Positions 37,346 to 46,166 of a stretch of DNA of 64,000 nt are shown here, piece by piece. Made by a program: the position numbers and the translations under genes. The DNA is taken from positions 29,273-93,272 of the forward strand of contig JADLFW010000015.1 of the NCBI GenBank assembly GCA_020849615.1. The letters run 5' to 3'. Below the pieces are notes generated by a model. It was not told the origin of the DNA, searched no databases, and was given only the letters and a program-made list of their open reading frames with translations. Position 1 is the first letter of the stretch. Every line of letters begins with the position of its first letter. The stretch is from Phycisphaerales bacterium. Lineage in GTDB: Bacteria > Planctomycetota > Phycisphaerae > Phycisphaerales > UBA1924.

Positions 37346-38128
37346 GTGGACAAAGCCAGTCTCATCGGAGTGCTCATCGGCGTCTTCTGCCTGAGCTTTG
37401 TCGCGTGGCACGGTTCTCACGGCCACCTGGCGATGTTCTACTCCCAGGAAGGCGTCTTCACCGTGTTCGGAGGGTCCATCAGCGTGGTCTTCATGGCCAT
37501 GCCCATGAACCGCATCAAGGCCCTGCCGGGCTACATCAAGCGGTTCATGTTCCAGAAGGGCCAGAGCGCCGTCCAGGTGATCGAGCAGATCTCCAAGCTC
37601 TCCGAGCGCGCCCGCCGCGACGGCATCCTCGCCCTCGAGTCCGAGATGGCCAACATCAAGGACCCCTTCCTCGCCGCCGGGCTCAAGATGGCCGTCGACG
37701 GCGTTGATCCCGCCAACATCGAGGCCACGCTCCGCATGGAGCTCATGGCCATGACCGACCGCCACAAATCAGGCAAGAAGCTGTTCGACCTCATCAAGGT
37801 GTACGGGCCGGCGTGGGGCCTGGTGGGAACCCTGATCGGCCAGATCGGCATGTTCGGGCAGCTCGGCGACGGGGACATCGGCGCCATGGGCAAGATGCTC
37901 GCCCTCGCCGTCGTGGCCACCATGTACGGCACCGTCGTCGCCAACGCCGTCGCCGGGCCCATCGGCGACAAGCTCGCCCTCCGCTCCGCCGAGGAGATCC
38001 TCAACCGCGAGATGATGCTGCAGGGCATCCTCTCAATCCAGGCCGGCGACAATCCCCGCGTCACCCTCGACCGCATGATGGCCTTTGTCCCCTCCGTCAC
38101 CCGCTCGACCCTGAAGATCGCCGCCTAG
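37346..38128 (+). CDS. motA: Flagellar motor stator protein MotA
   Basis: The 260-residue protein has the MotA layout: two N-terminal membrane segments (SLIGVLIGVFCLSFVAW and GGSISVVFMAMP), a cytoplasmic loop with charged residues (ISKLSERARRDGILALESE), and two further segments with the conserved proline region GPAWGLVGTLIGQIGMFGQL. With MotB it conducts ions to turn the flagellum. GTG 37346 follows GAGAGGG. MotB begins 15 bases after its stop. No other flagellar genes are in the window. Confidence 0.9.
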   Translation: MDKASLIGVLIGVFCLSFVAWHGSHGHLAMFYSQEGVFTVFGGSISVVFMAMPMNRIKALPGYIKRFMFQKGQSAVQVIEQISKLSERARRDGILALESEMANIKDPFLAAGLKMAVDGVDPANIEATLRMELMAMTDRHKSGKKLFDLIKVYGPAWGLVGTLIGQIGMFGQLGDGDIGAMGKMLALAVVATMYGTVVANAVAGPIGDKLALRSAEEILNREMMLQGILSIQAGDNPRVTLDRMMAFVPSVTRSTLKIAA

Positions 38129-38143
38129 CTTGACCGCGAACCC

Positions 38144-39055
38144 ATGTCCGACCACGAGCACAAAGAGGGCGAGGAGCAGGGGCACGGAGGCGGCGGCCAC
38201 GGGCACGGCGGCGGTGGCCACGGCCACGGCGGGGGCGGCCACGAGGAGCACGAGGGCGTCCCCGAGTGGATGATCTCGTTCGCCGACAACACCGCGCTCA
38301 TGATGGGTCTGTTCGTCATCCTCCTGGCGATGAACATGGGCCCCAAGGCCGACCCCATCATGGGCGGCAACCCTTCGGAGAACGAGGCCTTCGAGGGCGC
38401 CAACTCCCGGATGCTCGACTGGGCCCTGGGCATCCGCGAGGCGTTCAACAACCCCGTCTCGATCGACTCCACCAACCCCAACGAGGCCCAGCTCGTGCAG
38501 CGCCTCAAGCAGCGGAAGAACCCGGGCAACTCGAAGACGCTCGCCCCCGAGGGCGATGCCCAGAACCAGCAGGCCGTCCGGCCCACCGACTACACCGAGA
38601 TCGGCGGCGCGGTCACCTTCGAGGACGGCTCCGCGCTGCTCGGCTCATCCGCCCGGCAGACCATCGCGGAGGTCGCCGAGCACATCAAGGGGGCGCGGTG
38701 GATCGTCGAGGTCCGCGGCCACGTCAGCCCCTCCGAGACCATGCGCAACTCCCGCAAGGCGATGGAGCTCTCCTTCGAGCGGGCCCGCGCGGTCGCCGAG
38801 CAGCTCGTCGCCCAGGGGGTCAGGTGGGAGCAGCTGCGCCTCGGCGCCGCGGGAGACAACGAGCGCAAGGTCTCGCGCACCTACGACCGCGAGGAAGACC
38901 GCGGCAACCAGCGCGTCGAGATCATCGTCACCAAGGAACCCCTCCCGGAAGACCCCTTCCGCAAGGGCGCCGCCAAGCCCGCCGCCGAAGCTCCCCCCGC
39001 GCCCGAGCCCGAGGCCCCCGACGATGAACCGGGCCCGGAACCCGGCGGCCATTAG
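38144..39055 (+). CDS. motB: Flagellar motor protein MotB with His/Gly-rich N-terminus
   Basis: The 303-residue protein has one membrane segment with the essential aspartate (PEWMISFADNTALMMGLFVI) and a C-terminal OmpA-like peptidoglycan-binding domain (about residues 150-270; VEVRGHVSPSETMRNSRKAM). Before the membrane segment lies an unusual 38-residue cytoplasmic tail with many GGGGHGH units. Other MotB proteins have a short basic tail here. The tail could bind metal or tune the stator. It ends in a Pro/Glu-rich tail and forms an operon with motA. Confidence 0.9.
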   Translation: MSDHEHKEGEEQGHGGGGHGHGGGGHGHGGGGHEEHEGVPEWMISFADNTALMMGLFVILLAMNMGPKADPIMGGNPSENEAFEGANSRMLDWALGIREAFNNPVSIDSTNPNEAQLVQRLKQRKNPGNSKTLAPEGDAQNQQAVRPTDYTEIGGAVTFEDGSALLGSSARQTIAEVAEHIKGARWIVEVRGHVSPSETMRNSRKAMELSFERARAVAEQLVAQGVRWEQLRLGAAGDNERKVSRTYDREEDRGNQRVEIIVTKEPLPEDPFRKGAAKPAAEAPPAPEPEAPDDEPGPEPGGH

Positions 39056-39105
39056 GCGGCCAGGATCACGGGCCCGGCGTGGGCGCTGGTGCTGTCGCGT
39101 CGCGA

Positions 39106-40020
39106 TCAGCCTTCGCACGGGGGCTGGGGCTCGGGGCAGCCCTCGTTGTACAGGTTGAGGAACTCGAGGTAGTCCGCGAAGTCGACCTCGCCATCCTCGT
39201 TGAGGTCGGCGGCCGGGTCGCCCGCGTCGTACAGGTTCAGGAACTCGAGATAGTCGGCGAAGTCGACCTGACCATCGCCGTTCAGATCGCCGGGACAATC
39301 GATGATCGAGACCACCGACATCGGGCCCGCGCGGTCCTGCTGGAGAACCCGCACGCCGTAGTCATCGCACTCGAGGCCGAAGGCGGTCCCCTGGAAGAGG
39401 ACGGCGCCGTCGCTGGGCGTGAAGTTGGCCCGGCCGTACAGCAGCGCATCGTTGATCATGGCCGCCAGCCGCACGGAGGTCATCTGGGAAGGCTCGCCAG
39501 GAAGGGTCTGGAAGATCATGTGCTGACCGTGCGCCCAGATGTCGTACAGCCCGCCACCCTGGGCCGAGACGTACTCGAACTTGATCTGCTTCTTGGGCGG
39601 CTTCTTCTCCTTGCCGAGGATCGAGCCGTCTTCCTTGGTCCAGTACCAGCTCTCCACCTGCGGAAAGTTGCCCCCGGTGAACGCGAAGGTCAGCTCCAGC
39701 GATGCGCCGGCCGCGACGCCCGTTCCGCCGACACCTTCAACCATATCGATCTTGGTCCCGCCGCTTCCCAGGGCGCTCTTGAACGTCCCGGCGGGGTTCT
39801 GCCAGCCGTACGTCGCGTCCGTGATGTCCCAGCTCACCGCGCTGTCGAACTTGATGTGCAGGTCGTGAGCGTGCTCACCCTCGTTGTTGGTGAACTTGTA
39901 CGTGTTGGTGCCGTCCGCCGCGGCGATCCCTGCGGGCAGCATCAGCATCACGCACGCCGCCCACCGCGACAGACGCCGGCCGAGTGCGCGCACCGATTCC
40001 CTCTTGTTCTTCGCATTCAT
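39106..40020 (-). CDS. Secreted protein with C-terminal dockerin-like calcium modules
   Basis: A 304-residue protein with a signal peptide (WAACVMLMLPAGIAAA), a beta-rich region I cannot assign, and two dockerin-like repeats at the end: DLNGDGQVDFADYLEFLNLY and DLNEDGEVDFADYLEFLNLY. Each has the EF-hand loop DxNxDGxxxxxD. A similar pair ends the cupredoxin at 42088. The domain may anchor the protein to a cohesin-like partner or to the cell surface. Start at ATG 40020 follows AGGAAG; ATG 40026 is too close to it. Confidence 0.85.
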   Translation of the reverse strand: MNAKNKRESVRALGRRLSRWAACVMLMLPAGIAAADGTNTYKFTNNEGEHAHDLHIKFDSAVSWDITDATYGWQNPAGTFKSALGSGGTKIDMVEGVGGTGVAAGASLELTFAFTGGNFPQVESWYWTKEDGSILGKEKKPPKKQIKFEYVSAQGGGLYDIWAHGQHMIFQTLPGEPSQMTSVRLAAMINDALLYGRANFTPSDGAVLFQGTAFGLECDDYGVRVLQQDRAGPMSVVSIIDCPGDLNGDGQVDFADYLEFLNLYDAGDPAADLNEDGEVDFADYLEFLNLYNEGCPEPQPPCEG

Positions 40021-40265
40021 GCTCATCTTCCTTCCGGAGCTGCTCTCCCGCCGATCGGCGGGGGATGGGTTGGACCTGACGGGCCGCCACCCGGACTAAG
40101 GCGCGGGCCCGACCGGCTCTACCCAAGCGATCCGCGGCGCCATCACTCACGCAAGGCTGCTCACTTCAGCGCCACGCGCGCCGGATCGTCGTTATCGGAT
40201 GCGGCCGGGCCTCGACCTTTGCTCCCACCCTCGCCCCGGTCTCCCCACGCGCCGATATCAAGGCC

Positions 40266-40847
40266 ATGTCCACCGAAGCCGGGCCGGGTCACCCCGCGCC
40301 CCTTTCTCCCGCCCAGTTCGCGCAGCTCTCCGCGGCCCGCCTTCGCTCGGGCAGGATCCGGCGAGCTGTCGCCACCGCCCGCTTCAGTGGATGGACCACC
40401 GCGATCTTCGGCGGCCTCACCCTCATCGGCGGGCTCCTTAGCCTCCCGGCCTTGCTGCTGGGCCTGGCCATGGTCGGCTGCGCGGTCAACGAGCTCCGCG
40501 CCGCCTCTCGCCTCCGAGTCCTCGACCCCAACGCGCCCCGCCGGCTGGCCTGGAACCAGATTCTCCTCTGCGGCGCGCTATGCGTCTACTGCGGCTGGAA
40601 CCTCTTCTCCTCGCTGGCGGCGCCGATCGAAGCGGGCGGGCCCGCGCTCGCCGCCGGGGGCGACATCGTCGCCTCCGCCGACCGCCTCGCCCGCGGCATC
40701 TCCGTGCTGGTCTACAGCTGCGCGATCATTCTCTGCGTGCTCATCCAGACGATCACCGCGCTCTACTACGCCAGCCGGGCCCGGTACCTCCGCGACTACA
40801 TCCGGGCCACGCCCTCCTGGGTCATCGATATCCAACGCGCGGCGTGA
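40266..40847 (+). CDS. Four-helix membrane hypothetical protein
   Basis: A 193-residue protein with four hydrophobic segments (TAIFGGLTLIGGLLSLPALL, LLGLAMVGCAVNEL, QILLCGALCVYCGWNLFSSL, VLVYSCAIILCVLIQTITAL). The N-terminus and C-terminus are basic and probably cytoplasmic. I do not recognise it. It is followed, after about 115 bases with an inverted heptamer repeat, by the Rieske oxygenase. Confidence 0.7.
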   Translation: MSTEAGPGHPAPLSPAQFAQLSAARLRSGRIRRAVATARFSGWTTAIFGGLTLIGGLLSLPALLLGLAMVGCAVNELRAASRLRVLDPNAPRRLAWNQILLCGALCVYCGWNLFSSLAAPIEAGGPALAAGGDIVASADRLARGISVLVYSCAIILCVLIQTITALYYASRARYLRDYIRATPSWVIDIQRAA

Positions 40848-40855
40848 CGGAGATG

Positions 40856-40867
40856 GCAAATCGCAAA
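40856..40867. repeat. Inverted copy of the TTTGC heptamer sequence
   Basis: GCAAATCGCAAA is the exact complement of TTTGCGATTTGC at 40937-40948, giving a 12-bp inverted repeat across the 70 bases between them. Confidence 0.6.
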
Positions 40868-40929
40868 CGCAACGGCCAGATGGGGGCGATGCCTGCCCCT
40901 CGCTGTGGTCCCTGCCCTTTGAATTGCCC

Positions 40930-40953
40930 TTTGCTATTTGCGATTTGCTATTT
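40930..40953. repeat. Heptamer tandem repeat TTTGCTA
   Basis: TTTGCTA, TTTGCGA, TTTGCTA and TTT lie head to tail directly before the -10 box (TACGCT, 40953-40958) of the Rieske gene. Confidence 0.75.
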
Positions 40954-40964
40954 ACGCTCTTCCC

Positions 40965-42047
40965 ATGCCCCGCTTCACCATCGAACCCGACATCGCCCGC
41001 GCCTCGACGCTCCCCGGCCCGGCCTACACCGACCCGGAGGTTTTTGCGCTGGCGAAGGAGCGGATCTTCGCCCGCTCGTGGCAGTTCATCGGCGACACCG
41101 ACTCTGTCAAGGCGCCGACGATGGTCCAGCCCGTCACGATGCTCGATGGCTCCCTGGATGAGCCGCTCCTGCTCACTCGAGATGCGCATGACCAGCTCCA
41201 TTGCCTCTCCAACGTCTGCACCCACCGCGGCACGATTCTGCGCGATCGCGGCGGGCGGGAGAAGTCGCTGATCTGCCCTTATCACGGGCGGCGGTTCGAC
41301 CTGGATGGCTCGTGCCGATACATGCCGGAGTTTGAGCAGGTCGCGGGGTTCCCTTCGGAGAAAGACAACCTGGCCCGGATCCCCTTCGGCGCGTGGGGCA
41401 AGCTGCTCTTCGCCTCCGCTAACCCGCTCGCGCCGCTCGATGACCTCCTCGCCGATGCGCGGGCCCGCATCGGCTGGATGCCCCTCCACGAGTTCACCTT
41501 CGATGCCTCACGCAGCCGCGACTACCTTGTGAAGGCCAACTGGGCGCTCTACTGCGACAACTACCTCGAAGGCTTCCACATCCCGTTTGTCCACGCCTCG
41601 CTGAACCAGGCGCTGGACTACGGCAGCTACCGCACGGAGCTCTACCGCTGGTCGAACCTGCAACTGGGTGTCTCCAAGGGCGGGGAGAATGTCTTCGACC
41701 TGCCGCGGGAGTCCCCCGATTTCGGACAGGGCATCGCCGCGTACTACTACTGGCTCTTCCCCAACACCATGCTCAACTTCTATCCCTGGGGCCTCTCGAT
41801 CAACATCGTCAAGCCACTGGCGGTGGACCTCACCCGCGTTTCCTTTCTCGCGTACATCTGGGATGAGCGAAAGCTCGACCGCGGCGCGGGCGCAGCCCTC
41901 GACCGCGTCGAGCGCGAGGATGAAGTCGTGGTCGAGGCCGTGCAGCGCGGGCTGCGCTCACGCTTCTACGACCGCGGCCGGTACTCACCGGCCCGCGAGC
42001 AGGGTGTCCACCACTTCCACCGCCTCTTCGCCGAGGTCCTGGGCTGA
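40965..42047 (+). CDS. Rieske aromatic-ring oxygenase-type alpha subunit
   Basis: The 360-residue protein has a Rieske [2Fe-2S] domain (CTHRG … CPYHGR at about residues 85-108) and a C-terminal START-like catalytic domain with the mononuclear-iron ligands in DNYLEGFHIPFVH and a late Asp/Glu. Such oxygenases hydroxylate or demethylate organic substrates and need a reductase that is not encoded nearby. TACGCT sits 6 bases before the ATG, so a leaderless mRNA is likely. A 7-bp tandem repeat begins 4 bases after its stop. Confidence 0.9.
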   Translation: MPRFTIEPDIARASTLPGPAYTDPEVFALAKERIFARSWQFIGDTDSVKAPTMVQPVTMLDGSLDEPLLLTRDAHDQLHCLSNVCTHRGTILRDRGGREKSLICPYHGRRFDLDGSCRYMPEFEQVAGFPSEKDNLARIPFGAWGKLLFASANPLAPLDDLLADARARIGWMPLHEFTFDASRSRDYLVKANWALYCDNYLEGFHIPFVHASLNQALDYGSYRTELYRWSNLQLGVSKGGENVFDLPRESPDFGQGIAAYYYWLFPNTMLNFYPWGLSINIVKPLAVDLTRVSFLAYIWDERKLDRGAGAALDRVEREDEVVVEAVQRGLRSRFYDRGRYSPAREQGVHHFHRLFAEVLG

Positions 42048-42050
42048 CCC

Positions 42051-42078
42051 CCCAATGCCCAGTGCCCAGTGCCCAGTG
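42051..42078. repeat. Heptamer tandem repeat CCCARTG, four units
   Basis: CCCAATG followed by three CCCAGTG units, starting 4 bases after the Rieske gene stop codon. Confidence 0.85.
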
Positions 42079-42087
42079 CCTTCCCCT

Positions 42088-42594
42088 TCAGCACCCCGCT
42101 TCGTACAGGTTCAGAAACTCGAGGTAGTCGGCAAAGTCCACCAGCCCATCACCGTTGAAATCCACGCGCGGGTCCTGGGCGTCGTACAGGTTCAGGAACT
42201 CGAGGTAGTCGGAAAAATCGACGATCCCATCGCCGTTCAGGTCCGCGGGGCACCGCACCGTGATCGTCCCCTGCATGTGCAACCCGTGCAGTTCGCAGTA
42301 GTAGTAGAACACACCCGCATCCGGGAACGTGAACTCGAAAGACTGCCCGGTTGACAGGAACGGCGATCGAAAGAACCCGTCGGGCACCAGCACATCCGGG
42401 CCCGACTCGCTCGTCGCCGTGTGCGGCAGGAAATCCATGTTCGTCCATCGGACCGTCATCCCCGGCGTGATCTCGATGTCCGCCGGGCTGAACTGAATCC
42501 CCTGCATCCGCACATCCACCGGCTGGGCCCGCGCTGTGCCCGCCGCCACCGCCAGCACTCCCACCACCCCCATCACCGTCATGCAAGACTTCAT
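42088..42594 (-). CDS. Secreted cupredoxin with dockerin-like C-terminus
   Basis: A 168-residue protein: signal peptide (VMGVVGVLAVAAGTARAQ), a plastocyanin-like domain with type 1 copper ligands His in FLPHTATSES and Cys/His/Met in YYCELHGLHMQG, then two dockerin-like loops (DLNGDGIVDFSDYLEFLNLY and DFNGDGLVDFADYLEFLNLY). The copper domain suggests electron transfer outside the membrane; the calcium modules suggest attachment. AGGAGG precedes the ATG at 42594. The spacing of the ligands is typical of the small blue-copper group. Confidence 0.88.
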   Translation of the reverse strand: MKSCMTVMGVVGVLAVAAGTARAQPVDVRMQGIQFSPADIEITPGMTVRWTNMDFLPHTATSESGPDVLVPDGFFRSPFLSTGQSFEFTFPDAGVFYYYCELHGLHMQGTITVRCPADLNGDGIVDFSDYLEFLNLYDAQDPRVDFNGDGLVDFADYLEFLNLYEAGC

Positions 42595-42828
42595 CGATTC
42601 GGCCTCCTGTAACCCCGGCCCGCGCACGAGCCCCAACCTCCCCGGCACCTCCCCATGTCCGGGGCCATTCCAGCCTTGCACAACCCTCGGACCCAACCCG
42701 TTTTGGCGTCTCCGGGCCGCCCGGGCCCGCCCCGGGGCGCGATCTCCTTAACCGCTTCCGTCCGTCGTCCGATACAACCACGGTCGTCGGGCCGGTGCGT
42801 GCCCTCGACGTCAACAGGAGCCCGCCCG

Positions 42829-43860
42829 ATGACCAGCGTTTCCAAGCGTCGCTACACCCTCGGCATCCTCGCCATCACCGCGGGCACCACGCTCGCGCTG
42901 GGCGGTTGGACCAACCCGCCCGAGCACAACGAACCGGATACGCACGCCGCCGATGCCCACGCGACGCCCGCGCCCTCCACCAAGCCGGCGACACCCGCCG
43001 CCAAGCCCGCATCCACCGGCGCCAAGCCGGTCGCGCCCCCGCCCCCGCCGGCTGTAAGGCCTTCCGCCAAGCCGGGCGCTGCCGCCGCCCAGACGACCAC
43101 GACCGCGAAGCCCGCCGCCAAGGAACCTCCGGCAACCGCCGAGGTCGAGGCGCCCGCCAACGCCGATGAGGCCATCAAGTGGCTGCAGGATGGCAACCAG
43201 CGCTGGACCGCCGGTCGCGATGATGCCCCCAACACCTCCCCGGCCCGCCGCCAGACCGTCGCCGCGGGCCAGCACCCCTTCGCCACCATCCTCACCTGCG
43301 CCGATTCGCGCATCCCGGTCGAGCGTGTCTTTGACCGCGGCGTCGGCGACCTGTTTGTCCTCCGCGTCGCCGGGAACCTCGTCGGCCCGCACGAAGCCGG
43401 CACGATCGAGTACGGCGCTGAGCACCTCGATGTGCCCCTGCTCATCGTCATGGGTCACACCAAGTGCGGGGCCGTCGGCGCAGCGGCGGGCCATGGCCAC
43501 GCCGAGGGCAACATCAGTTCCCTGATCCAGGCCATCGAGCCCGCCGTCACCCGCGCTGAGCGACTCAATCCTTCCCTTCCGGCCGCTGAGATCGCCGCCA
43601 TCGCCGTGAAGGAAAATGTCTGGCAGAGCATCTTCGACCTGCTCAAGACCAGCCAGATCTGCCGCGAACGCGTCGCCAAGGGTGAACTCAAGATCGTCGG
43701 CGCGGTCTACGACATCTCCGGCGGCAGCGTCGAATGGCTCGGCGAGCACCCCTGGCAGTCCGAGCTCATCGCCGCGTTCTCGCCGGGCCATACCGGCCCG
43801 CAGACCGCCGAGGCCCCGGCGGCCACCACCGCCCCGGAAGCCCACGCCGACGAGCATTAA
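42829..43860 (+). CDS. Secreted beta-class carbonic anhydrase
   Basis: The 343-residue protein has an N-terminal signal sequence (LGILAITAGTTLALGG), a Pro/Ala/Lys-rich linker of about 85 residues and a beta carbonic anhydrase domain. Zinc ligands Cys157 (with Asp159 of CADSR), His210 and Cys213 (GHTKCGAV) are in place. It hydrates carbon dioxide, here probably outside the cytoplasm. AGGAG is 8 bases before the ATG, and a good terminator follows. Confidence 0.93.
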   Translation: MTSVSKRRYTLGILAITAGTTLALGGWTNPPEHNEPDTHAADAHATPAPSTKPATPAAKPASTGAKPVAPPPPPAVRPSAKPGAAAAQTTTTAKPAAKEPPATAEVEAPANADEAIKWLQDGNQRWTAGRDDAPNTSPARRQTVAAGQHPFATILTCADSRIPVERVFDRGVGDLFVLRVAGNLVGPHEAGTIEYGAEHLDVPLLIVMGHTKCGAVGAAAGHGHAEGNISSLIQAIEPAVTRAERLNPSLPAAEIAAIAVKENVWQSIFDLLKTSQICRERVAKGELKIVGAVYDISGGSVEWLGEHPWQSELIAAFSPGHTGPQTAEAPAATTAPEAHADEH

Positions 43861-43890
43861 CTCGAGCACAAACCCCATCCCGCTCCCCTT

Positions 43891-43917
43891 GCCCCGCGCC
43901 GCCGCGCGGGGCTTTTT
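43891..43917 (+). terminator. Rho-independent terminator of the carbonic anhydrase gene
   Basis: A 9-bp stem GCCCCGCGC / GCGCGGGGC with a 4-base loop, then five T. Confidence 0.9.
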
Positions 43918-43935
43918 CATACACTGGCCCGGGTT

Positions 43936-46011
43936 ATGACCACTACCAGATCCCCGCGCACCCTCGCCGCCATGTCGATCCTCGCCGCAGCCGCCACCGC
44001 CACCTTCGCCCAGCCGGGCCACGAGCCGGGTGCTTTTCGCCCGCCCGCCATCCCGCTCATCACACACGACCCATACCTGAGCGTCTGGTCCGTCTCTGAC
44101 GCCCTTCCCGGCAACTGGCCCCGCCACTGGACCGGCGCTGTCCAGGGCATGGCGGGGCTGATCCGCGTCGATGGCAAGACCTACCGCTTCTGCGGCACGC
44201 CTTCGCGCGACTGGCCCGCCGCCGAACAGCTCTCAGTCGATGTGCTTCCAACCCGTACCATCTATCGTTTCCGCGCCGGGCCTGCCGACCTCACCGTCAC
44301 CTTTCTCTCGCCGCTGCTGCCGGACGATGCCGACCTCCTGTCGCGGCCCATCTCGACCGTCACCGTCGAGGTCGCCAGCAACCAGCCGGATCCGCACGAG
44401 GCCTCCATCTACCTCGATGTCACCGGCGAGTGGGCCGTGCACACCGCCGATCAGCCCGTCCGCTGGTCAAGGGCCCGCGCGCCCGACCTGCACATCCTCA
44501 GCCTCTGGTGCGAGGACCAGCCGGTGCTGAAGCGCGCCGGCGATGATGTCCGCATCGACTGGGGCACGCTCTACTTCGCCGCCGAGGATTCGCCCCGCAC
44601 GTCCTCCGTCATCGCGGGCCACGACACCGCCCGCCGGGCTTTCGCGGCCTCCGGGGGCCTCCCCGCCGCCGATGACCTCCGCGCGCCCCGCCCCGCCAAC
44701 GACGACTGGCCCGTCCTCGCCGCCGCCGCCGATTTGGGCAACATCGCCAAGACCCAGCGATTCACCTTCTACGTCGGCTACGACGACCGCTATTCCATCG
44801 AGTACCACAAGCGGGCCGTCCGCCCGTACTGGCGACGGGCCGGCGCGGAGTTCTCCGACATCCTCACCGCCGCGGTGACGCACCGGGCCGAGATCGATGA
44901 GCGGGCCCGCGCGTTCGATGAAAAACTGATGGCCGACCTCACCCGGGCCGGCGGCGAGAAGTACGCCCGGCTGGCCGCGCTCGCCTACCGCCAGACCATG
45001 GCCGCGCACAAGATCGTCGCCGACATCGACGGAACAATGCTCATGTTCTCCAAGGAGAACTTCTGCAACGGCTGCATCGGAACCGTCGATGTCTTCTTCC
45101 CTTCCGCGCCGTTCTTCCTGTATTTCAACCCCGAGCTGCTGGAGGCCCAGGTCCGCCCGATCATGGACTACGCGGCCAGCCCCCGCTGGAAGTTCCCCTT
45201 CGCGCCCCACGACCTGGGTACCTACCCGCACGCCAACGGCCAGGTCTACGGCGGCGGCGAGAAGACCGAGGAGAACCAGATGCCCATCGAGGAGTGCGGC
45301 AACATGCTCATCCTCCTCGACGCCATCGCGATGAAGCGCGGCAACGCCGACTTCGCCGCCGAGTGGTGGCCCACCGTCACCAAGTGGGCCAACTACCTCG
45401 AGCAGTTCGGCCTCGACCCCGCCAATCAGCTCTGCACCGATGACTTCGCCGGCCACCTGGCGCACAACGCCAACCTCTCCATCAAGGCCATCATCGGGCT
45501 GGGGGCCTACGCCGACCTGTGCAAGCGTCTCGGCAAATCCGAGGATGCCGCGAAGTTCCGGGCGACCGCGGAGCGTTTCGCGAAGGAGTGGGTCAAGCTC
45601 GCCGATGATGGCGACCACTTCCGCCTCGCGTTCGACAAGCCCGGCACCTGGAGCCAGAAGTACAACCTGCTCTGGGACAGGCTCCTGGGCCTGAACCTCT
45701 TCCCCGCGGAGATCGCCCGCAAGGAACTGGCGTACTACAAGACCAGGCTCAACAAGTACGGGCTGCCACTCGACAGCCGCGAGACCTACGCCAAGCTCGA
45801 CTTCGCCGCCTGGGTCGCCGCCATGGCCGAATCCCGCGCCGACTTCGAGGCCTTCATGAACCCGCTCTACGACTTCGCCAACGACAGCAAGGACCGCGTC
45901 CCCCTCACCGACTGGTACTCAACCACCGATGCCCGCTGCATCGGGTTCCGCGCCCGGTCGGTGGTGGGGGGGATCTACGCCCCCATGCTGGTCGGGCCTG
46001 CGTCAAAGTGA
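43936..46011 (+). CDS. GtaA-like glutaminase (DUF4965 family), secreted
   Basis: The 691-residue protein has a signal peptide (LAAMSILAAAATATFAQ) and the three-part layout of the fungal GtaA/DUF4964-DUF4965-DUF1793 family: an N-terminal beta domain (PLITHDPYLSVWSVSD), a middle domain, and an alpha-helical C-terminal barrel with PHDLGTYPHANGQVYG, MPIEECGNMLILLDAIA and DDFAGHLAHNANLSIKAI. The family includes glutaminases and related hydrolases, so exact substrate is uncertain. A TACACT (43920-43925) lies 10 bases before the ATG. Confidence 0.88.
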   Translation: MTTTRSPRTLAAMSILAAAATATFAQPGHEPGAFRPPAIPLITHDPYLSVWSVSDALPGNWPRHWTGAVQGMAGLIRVDGKTYRFCGTPSRDWPAAEQLSVDVLPTRTIYRFRAGPADLTVTFLSPLLPDDADLLSRPISTVTVEVASNQPDPHEASIYLDVTGEWAVHTADQPVRWSRARAPDLHILSLWCEDQPVLKRAGDDVRIDWGTLYFAAEDSPRTSSVIAGHDTARRAFAASGGLPAADDLRAPRPANDDWPVLAAAADLGNIAKTQRFTFYVGYDDRYSIEYHKRAVRPYWRRAGAEFSDILTAAVTHRAEIDERARAFDEKLMADLTRAGGEKYARLAALAYRQTMAAHKIVADIDGTMLMFSKENFCNGCIGTVDVFFPSAPFFLYFNPELLEAQVRPIMDYAASPRWKFPFAPHDLGTYPHANGQVYGGGEKTEENQMPIEECGNMLILLDAIAMKRGNADFAAEWWPTVTKWANYLEQFGLDPANQLCTDDFAGHLAHNANLSIKAIIGLGAYADLCKRLGKSEDAAKFRATAERFAKEWVKLADDGDHFRLAFDKPGTWSQKYNLLWDRLLGLNLFPAEIARKELAYYKTRLNKYGLPLDSRETYAKLDFAAWVAAMAESRADFEAFMNPLYDFANDSKDRVPLTDWYSTTDARCIGFRARSVVGGIYAPMLVGPASK

Positions 46012-46051
46012 AGATCCGGAGTGCACTCGCCTTGCATGCGCCGTTCCGAGC

Positions 46052-46076
46052 CCCTCTCCCGCAATGCGGGAGAGGG
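46052..46076. repeat. Palindromic intergenic repeat
   Basis: CCCTCTCCCGC, three bases, GCGGGAGAGGG (perfect 11-bp stem) followed by TTGGGGTGAGGG. The same wording recurs as a dispersed repeat in many unrelated bacteria. It could act as a transcript end. Confidence 0.7.
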
Positions 46077-46166
46077 TTGGGGTGAGGGCTCCCGCCCTTC
46101 CCTACCTTCACTTACCGCAATCCCATCTCCCCGGCCGCGTTCTTCCTCCAACTCGTGGAGATACTC

